Assembly (NCBI RefSeq): GCF_013386825.1
Contig: NZ_JACARC010000030.1
Span: forward strand, 1 to 64,000
DNA: 64,000 nucleotides
Source of the DNA: Pseudomonas sp. IPO3778
GTDB taxonomy: Bacteria; Pseudomonadota; Gammaproteobacteria; Pseudomonadales; Pseudomonadaceae
Direction: 5' to 3'
Position 1 is the stretch's first letter. Each line of letters opens with the position of its first letter. A program made the position numbers and the translations under genes. Shown here piece after piece: positions 60,496 through 64,000 of this stretch. The notes beneath the pieces were generated by a model. That model was not told where the DNA came from, ran no database searches, and saw nothing but the letters and a program-made list of their open reading frames with translations.

Positions 60496-60649
60496 GGCAC
60501 GCCTCTTTTTGTTCTTAGCATGAATAAACGGAATGATATCTCGCCTAATCGTCGTTTGTTGGCAAGTCTTGGGCCAGCTACAAATAAGGTCTGGATCGTC
60601 GCGACAGCTGGCGGCGCATATTTGTGTTTTTAGAGTGAAGGAGTGACCC

Positions 60650-62140
60650 ATGGTTGCCGCATTGCTTGATCGTCTTGGGGTAAACCCGGCGCTGTACCAG
60701 TCGGGTAAACAACCCGTGCATTCGCCCATCGATGGCAGCCGGATTGCCAGCGTGCACTGGGAAGGTGCCGCCGAGGTGGAGCAACAGGTCAGTCGCGCCG
60801 AGCATGCATTCGACGCCTGGCGCAAGGTACCCGCACCCCGCCGTGGTGAATTGGTGCGCCAGTTCGGCGACGTGTTGCGTGAGTACAAGGCCGACCTCGG
60901 TGAGCTGGTGTCGTGGGAAGCCGGCAAGATCACCCAGGAAGGGTTGGGTGAAGTGCAGGAAATGATCGACATCTGCGACTTCGCTGTTGGTCTGTCCCGT
61001 CAACTGTACGGCTTGACCATCGCCTCCGAGCGCCCGGGCCACCACATGCGTGAAACCTGGCACCCGCTGGGGGTGGTTGGCGTGATCAGCGCCTTTAACT
61101 TCCCGGTGGCCGTATGGGCGTGGAACACCGCGCTGGCACTGGTGTGCGGCAACGCAGTGATCTGGAAACCCTCGGAAAAAACCCCGCTCACCGCCCTGGC
61201 CTGCCAGGCGTTGTTCGAGCGCGTGCTGAAGAAATTCGACGGTGCCCCCGAGTACCTCAGCCAGGTGATCATCGGTGGTCGTGACGCCGGTGCCGCACTG
61301 GTGGATGACCCGCGCGTAGCGCTGATCAGCGCCACTGGCAGCACCCGCATGGGTCGCGAAGTGGCGCCGAAAGTCGCCGCGCGTTTTGCCCGCAGCATTC
61401 TGGAGCTGGGCGGCAACAACGCCATGATCCTCGGCCCAAGCGCCGACCTGGACATGGCCGTGCGCGCCATCCTGTTCAGCGCCGTCGGCACCGCTGGCCA
61501 ACGCTGCACCAGCCTGCGCCGGTTGATCGCCCATGAGTCGGTGAAAGAGGAAATCGTCACCCGCCTCAAGGCCGCGTATTCCAAGGTGCGCATCGGTCAT
61601 CCGCTGGAAGGCAACCTGATTGGGCCGCTGATCGACAAACACAGCTTCGAAAACATGCAGGACGCCCTGGAACAGGCCTTGAGCGAAGGCGGCCGGGTGT
61701 TTGGCGGCAAGCGTCAGTTGGAAGACAAATTCCCCAACGCTTACTACGTGTCGCCGGCCATCGTGGAAATGCCGGAGCAGAGTGACGTGGTGTGCACCGA
61801 GACCTTCGCGCCGATTCTGTACGTGGTGGGCTACACCGATTTCGCTGAGGCGCTGCGCCTGAACAACGCGGTTCCACAGGGCTTGTCTTCGTGCATCTTT
61901 ACCACTGACGTACGTGAGGCTGAGCAGTTCATGTCGGCCGTGGGCAGCGACTGCGGGATTGCCAACGTCAACATCGGCCCGAGCGGCGCGGAGATTGGTG
62001 GCGCGTTTGGCGGTGAGAAAGAGACCGGTGGCGGGCGTGAGTCGGGTTCGGATGCATGGCGCGGCTACATGCGCCGCCAGACCAACACCGTGAACTACTC
62101 GCTGGAATTGCCGCTGGCCCAGGGCATTACCTTCGACTGA
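60650..62140 (+). CDS. amaB: L-piperidine-6-carboxylate / 2-aminoadipate semialdehyde dehydrogenase
   Basis: A 496-residue NAD-dependent aldehyde dehydrogenase that oxidises 2-aminoadipate semialdehyde (in equilibrium with piperideine-6-carboxylate) to 2-aminoadipate in the pipecolate branch of lysine breakdown. Catalytic Cys286 lies in GTAGQRCTSLRRL and the general-base Glu in ILELGGNNAM; NFPVAVWAWNTALALVCGN is the cofactor-binding region. The sequence resembles the ALDH7/antiquitin group, which handles the same substrate in animals. GAAGGAG precedes the ATG. Followed after a REPIN by the pipecolate oxidase. Confidence 0.92.
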   Translation: MVAALLDRLGVNPALYQSGKQPVHSPIDGSRIASVHWEGAAEVEQQVSRAEHAFDAWRKVPAPRRGELVRQFGDVLREYKADLGELVSWEAGKITQEGLGEVQEMIDICDFAVGLSRQLYGLTIASERPGHHMRETWHPLGVVGVISAFNFPVAVWAWNTALALVCGNAVIWKPSEKTPLTALACQALFERVLKKFDGAPEYLSQVIIGGRDAGAALVDDPRVALISATGSTRMGREVAPKVAARFARSILELGGNNAMILGPSADLDMAVRAILFSAVGTAGQRCTSLRRLIAHESVKEEIVTRLKAAYSKVRIGHPLEGNLIGPLIDKHSFENMQDALEQALSEGGRVFGGKRQLEDKFPNAYYVSPAIVEMPEQSDVVCTETFAPILYVVGYTDFAEALRLNNAVPQGLSSCIFTTDVREAEQFMSAVGSDCGIANVNIGPSGAEIGGAFGGEKETGGGRESGSDAWRGYMRRQTNTVNYSLELPLAQGITFD

Positions 62141-62149
62141 TCACAAACC

Positions 62150-62251
62150 CTGTAGGAGCGAGCTTGCTTGCGAAGGTCGTCAACGATAACGCTGGCATTC
62201 TGGATGTGCGCGTTGCCCTTGAGTTTTTCGCGAGCAAGCTCGCTCCTACAG
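62150..62251. repeat. REPIN (GTAGGAGCGAGC type, inverted core)
   Basis: Typical arms with the GTCGTCAACGATAACG core beside the left arm. Located between amaB and amaA, within the presumed operon. Confidence 0.9.
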
Positions 62252-62304
62252 GGGGGGCATTGGCAATTGAATAGTGGTTTGTTAGGTCTCATCGGAGTCT
62301 GGCA

Positions 62305-63588
62305 ATGGCATTACGCGACGCATGTTTGTGGGAACAGCTCACCCCTGGCCGGCCGGATCGGGCTGCGCTCCAGGGCGAGGTCAAGGTGGATGTGTGCGTG
62401 ATCGGCGCCGGTATCACCGGTTTGTCGGCGGCCATTCACTTGCTGGAACAAGGTAAAAGCGTCGCCGTCCTCGAAGCCCATCGCACCGGCCACGGTGGTT
62501 CGGGGCGTAACGTGGGCTTGGTCAACGCCGGCATGTGGATCCCGCCGGACGAGATCGAAGCCGGTTTCGGCACAGAGGTGGGCAGCCAGCTCAACCGCAT
62601 GCTCGGCGCGGCACCGTCCCTGGTGTTCAGCCTGATCGACAAATACAACATCGACTGCCAACTGCGCCGCGAGGGCACTTTGCACATGGCGCACAACGCT
62701 CGTGGCGAGGCGGATTTGCGCAGCCGTGAAGAACAGTGGAAGCGTCGTGGCGCCCCGGTGGAGCTGTTGACCGGCGCTGCCTGCGAGCAAGCCACCGGTA
62801 CCCAAAAGATTGCCGCTGCCTTGCTGGACCGGCGCGCGGGCACCTTGAACCCGATGGCTTACACCAGCGGCTTGGCCAATGCGGCGGTCGGGCTGGGCGG
62901 GCAGTTGTTCGACCATTCCCCGGTCACCCAGCTGGAACGCCAGGGCCAGCACTGGTCTGTGCAAACTGCCCAGGGCTCGGTACACGCCGAACAGGTGGTG
63001 ATCGCCTCCAACGCCTACACCGAGGGCGAATGGACCGAGCTGCGGCGCAACTTTTTCCCCGGTTATTACTACCAAGTGGCGTCGGCCCCGCTGACCGACG
63101 ACGCCGCGCAACACATCCTCCCCGGCGGCCAGGGCTCCTGGGACACCCGCCAGGTACTCAGCAGCATTCGCCGCGACGCCGAAGGCCGGCTGTTGCTCGG
63201 CAGCCTGGGCAACGGCAACCAGAAACCCGCCTGGTTCCTCAAGGCCTGGGCCGATCGGGTGCAACAGCACTATTTCCCGTACCTCAAACCGGTGCAGTGG
63301 GAATGCACCTGGACCGGCTGTATCGCCTTCACCCCGGACCACCTGATGCGCCTGTTTGAGCCGGCGCCCGGGCTGGTGGCGGTCACCGGTTACAACGGTC
63401 GTGGGGTGACGACCGGCAGCGTCGTGGGCAAAGCCTTTGCAGACTACCTGTGTCACCAGAATCCACAGGCGTTGCCGATCCCCTTTGCGCCCATGCAGCC
63501 GCTGGCCGGCGTCGGCTTGCGCAGCTGTTTATACGAGGCGGGGTTTTCGCTGTATCACGCGGGCCAATGCTTGCGGATCGTGATCTGA
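62305..63588 (+). CDS. amaA: L-pipecolate oxidase (FAD-dependent)
   Basis: A 427-residue DAO-family flavoprotein. The FAD-binding Rossmann motif is VCVIGAGITGLSAAIHLLEQGKSVAVLEA near residues 30-58, followed by HGGSGRNVGLVNAGMW. The C-terminal part contains WTGCIAFTPDHLMRLFEPAPGLVAVTGYNGRGVTTG. It oxidises L-pipecolate to piperideine-6-carboxylate, the substrate of AmaB. It lies 165 bases downstream of amaB with a REPIN between them. Assignment rests on family resemblance and the amaB linkage; related oxidoreductases in this family act on other secondary amines. Confidence 0.87.
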   Translation: MALRDACLWEQLTPGRPDRAALQGEVKVDVCVIGAGITGLSAAIHLLEQGKSVAVLEAHRTGHGGSGRNVGLVNAGMWIPPDEIEAGFGTEVGSQLNRMLGAAPSLVFSLIDKYNIDCQLRREGTLHMAHNARGEADLRSREEQWKRRGAPVELLTGAACEQATGTQKIAAALLDRRAGTLNPMAYTSGLANAAVGLGGQLFDHSPVTQLERQGQHWSVQTAQGSVHAEQVVIASNAYTEGEWTELRRNFFPGYYYQVASAPLTDDAAQHILPGGQGSWDTRQVLSSIRRDAEGRLLLGSLGNGNQKPAWFLKAWADRVQQHYFPYLKPVQWECTWTGCIAFTPDHLMRLFEPAPGLVAVTGYNGRGVTTGSVVGKAFADYLCHQNPQALPIPFAPMQPLAGVGLRSCLYEAGFSLYHAGQCLRIVI

Positions 63589-63731
63589 TCAACGAAATAC
63601 CGTTCAGAAGCCTGCATTTTCTTAGCCGGCTACTAATCTGTATTGGTGCGAGTCGTAGCAGTAACGCACTGTAAATGTGCACTTCCGTTACGCACGCTGT
63701 TACAGGTTCAAGGGTGGCCGTTTAATGGCCG
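63589..63731. other. Intergenic segment after amaA
   Basis: No gene seen. Two similar words, GTAACGCAC and GTTACGCAC, occur near 63660-63700 and a GTGCG/CGCAC pair could fold, but there is no T run and no clear terminator. Confidence 0.4.
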
Positions 63732-63806
63732 GGTTGCAGCGTTGGATCCATCAGGTTGCACTTTATGGATCCAATGGTTGCACCCGGTTGCGCTAGACGG
63801 TTGCAC
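63732..63806 (+). promoter_or_regulatory. Phased GGTTGCAC repeats, possible activator sites
   Basis: GGTTGCA(C/G) begins at 63732, 63754, 63776 and 63799 (spacing 22, 22, 23), with an extra GGTTGCGC at 63786. Two inverted TTGGATCCAT/ATGGATCCAA arms (63742-63751, 63765-63774) are interleaved. The block lies about 75-150 bases before the sigma-54 promoter, the usual enhancer position. Confidence 0.6.
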
Positions 63807-63877
63807 GTCCAATCAAAAGGCGCCCAAAAACCTGCAATAACAATGACACCGTGTCTTTTTGAATAATAAAAACGTAA

Positions 63878-63893
63878 TGGCACGCCGCTTGCT
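63878..63893 (+). promoter_or_regulatory. Sigma-54 promoter
   Basis: TGGCACGCCGCTTGCT is a full match to TGGCAC-N5-TTGCW with GG and GC 10 bases apart. Predicted start about 63905, 60 bases before the gene at the window edge. Confidence 0.88.
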
Positions 63894-63940
63894 CTGGGCT
63901 TTCGCTGAAAGTTTTTGAAGTGAAGCTGCAGTGCCAATTC

Positions 63941-63948
63941 AACAAAAA
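63941..63948 (+). promoter_or_regulatory. Hfq/Crc-type A-rich (CA) motif
   Basis: AACAAAAA fits AANAANAA and ends three bases before the ribosome-binding site CGGAG. In pseudomonads Hfq with Crc binds such motifs to block translation of catabolic and amino-acid uptake genes. Confidence 0.45.
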
Positions 63949-63964
63949 CCTCGGAGCACCACTC

Positions 63965-64000
63965 ATGTCCCAGACGTTTTACAAGAAAGGTTTTCTAGCC
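63965..64000 (+). CDS. Start of a secreted protein, probably branched-chain amino-acid binding protein (cut by window)
   Basis: Only 12 codons are present (MSQTFYKKGFLA), a basic start leading into what looks like a signal peptide. GGAG lies eight bases before the ATG. From memory this N-terminus resembles BraC/LivK-like periplasmic amino-acid binding proteins of Pseudomonas, and the sigma-54 promoter and A-rich motif fit an amino-acid uptake gene. The identification is tentative because the rest is outside the window. Confidence 0.45.
   Translation, partial: MSQTFYKKGFLA

Noticed and set aside
59581..60972. 463-codon reading of the LysR regulator
   Set aside because: The extra N-terminus overlaps amaB on the opposite strand and has no LysR sequence; the GTG at 60495 gives the standard 304 residues with a good ribosome-binding site.

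Overview
The window is chromosomal DNA from a gamma-proteobacterium, almost certainly a Pseudomonas of the P. fluorescens group. The gene order (parE..parC, serB, psd-rhdA, motAB, rsgA/orn, queG, nnrD-tsaE-amiB-mutL-miaA-hfq-hflXKC, hisZ-purA, rnr-rlmB, rpsF-rpsR-rplI-dnaB, azurin, nadE-pncB, amaBA) and the many REP/REPIN repeats built on GTAGGAGCGAGC or GTGGGAGC arms point there. I see no insertion sequence, prophage, CRISPR array or rRNA gene. Two tRNA genes, both tRNA-Leu(CAG), are present.

Layout. 1-6.5 kb: a YqiA-type esterase, then a tightly coupled topoisomerase IV operon in which two secreted or anchored proteins sit between parE and parC. 6.6-13.9 kb: a PqiC-like lipoprotein, AhpA/YtjB divergent from serB, psd, rhodanese rhdA and an HDOD protein. 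14-19.6 kb: motAB behind a good FliA-type promoter, rsgA divergent from orn, a TRIC-family channel protein, and queG. 19.7-32 kb: one long co-directional run for NAD(P)HX repair, tRNA t6A and i6A modification, cell-wall amidase, mismatch repair, Hfq, HflX and HflKC, followed after a terminator by hisZ-purA. 32-37.3 kb: a chemoreceptor, an iron ABC transporter (binding protein and permease but no ATPase), and two complete tandem tRNA-Leu transcription units. 37.5-47.2 kb: rnr-rlmB, the rpsF ribosomal operon, dnaB, and a YgiQ radical-SAM protein.

47.4-55.1 kb is the most unusual block. Two small genes of unknown function come first. After them lies a three-gene operon: transglutaminase + DUF2126 amidoligase, circularly permuted ATP-grasp + alpha-E, and a second transglutaminase. 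It is preceded by a sigma-54 promoter and an NtrC-like dyad, which suggests an uncharacterised peptide-bond-forming or amide-forming pathway switched on by nitrogen limitation.

55.2-64 kb holds small unknown proteins, a LOG-family protein, azurin with an ANR/FNR-like box, NAD salvage genes, and the LysR-amaB-amaA lysine/pipecolate catabolism locus. The right edge holds the first codons of what is probably a branched-chain amino-acid binding protein. That gene has its own sigma-54 promoter, phased upstream repeats and a Hfq/Crc-type A-rich motif.
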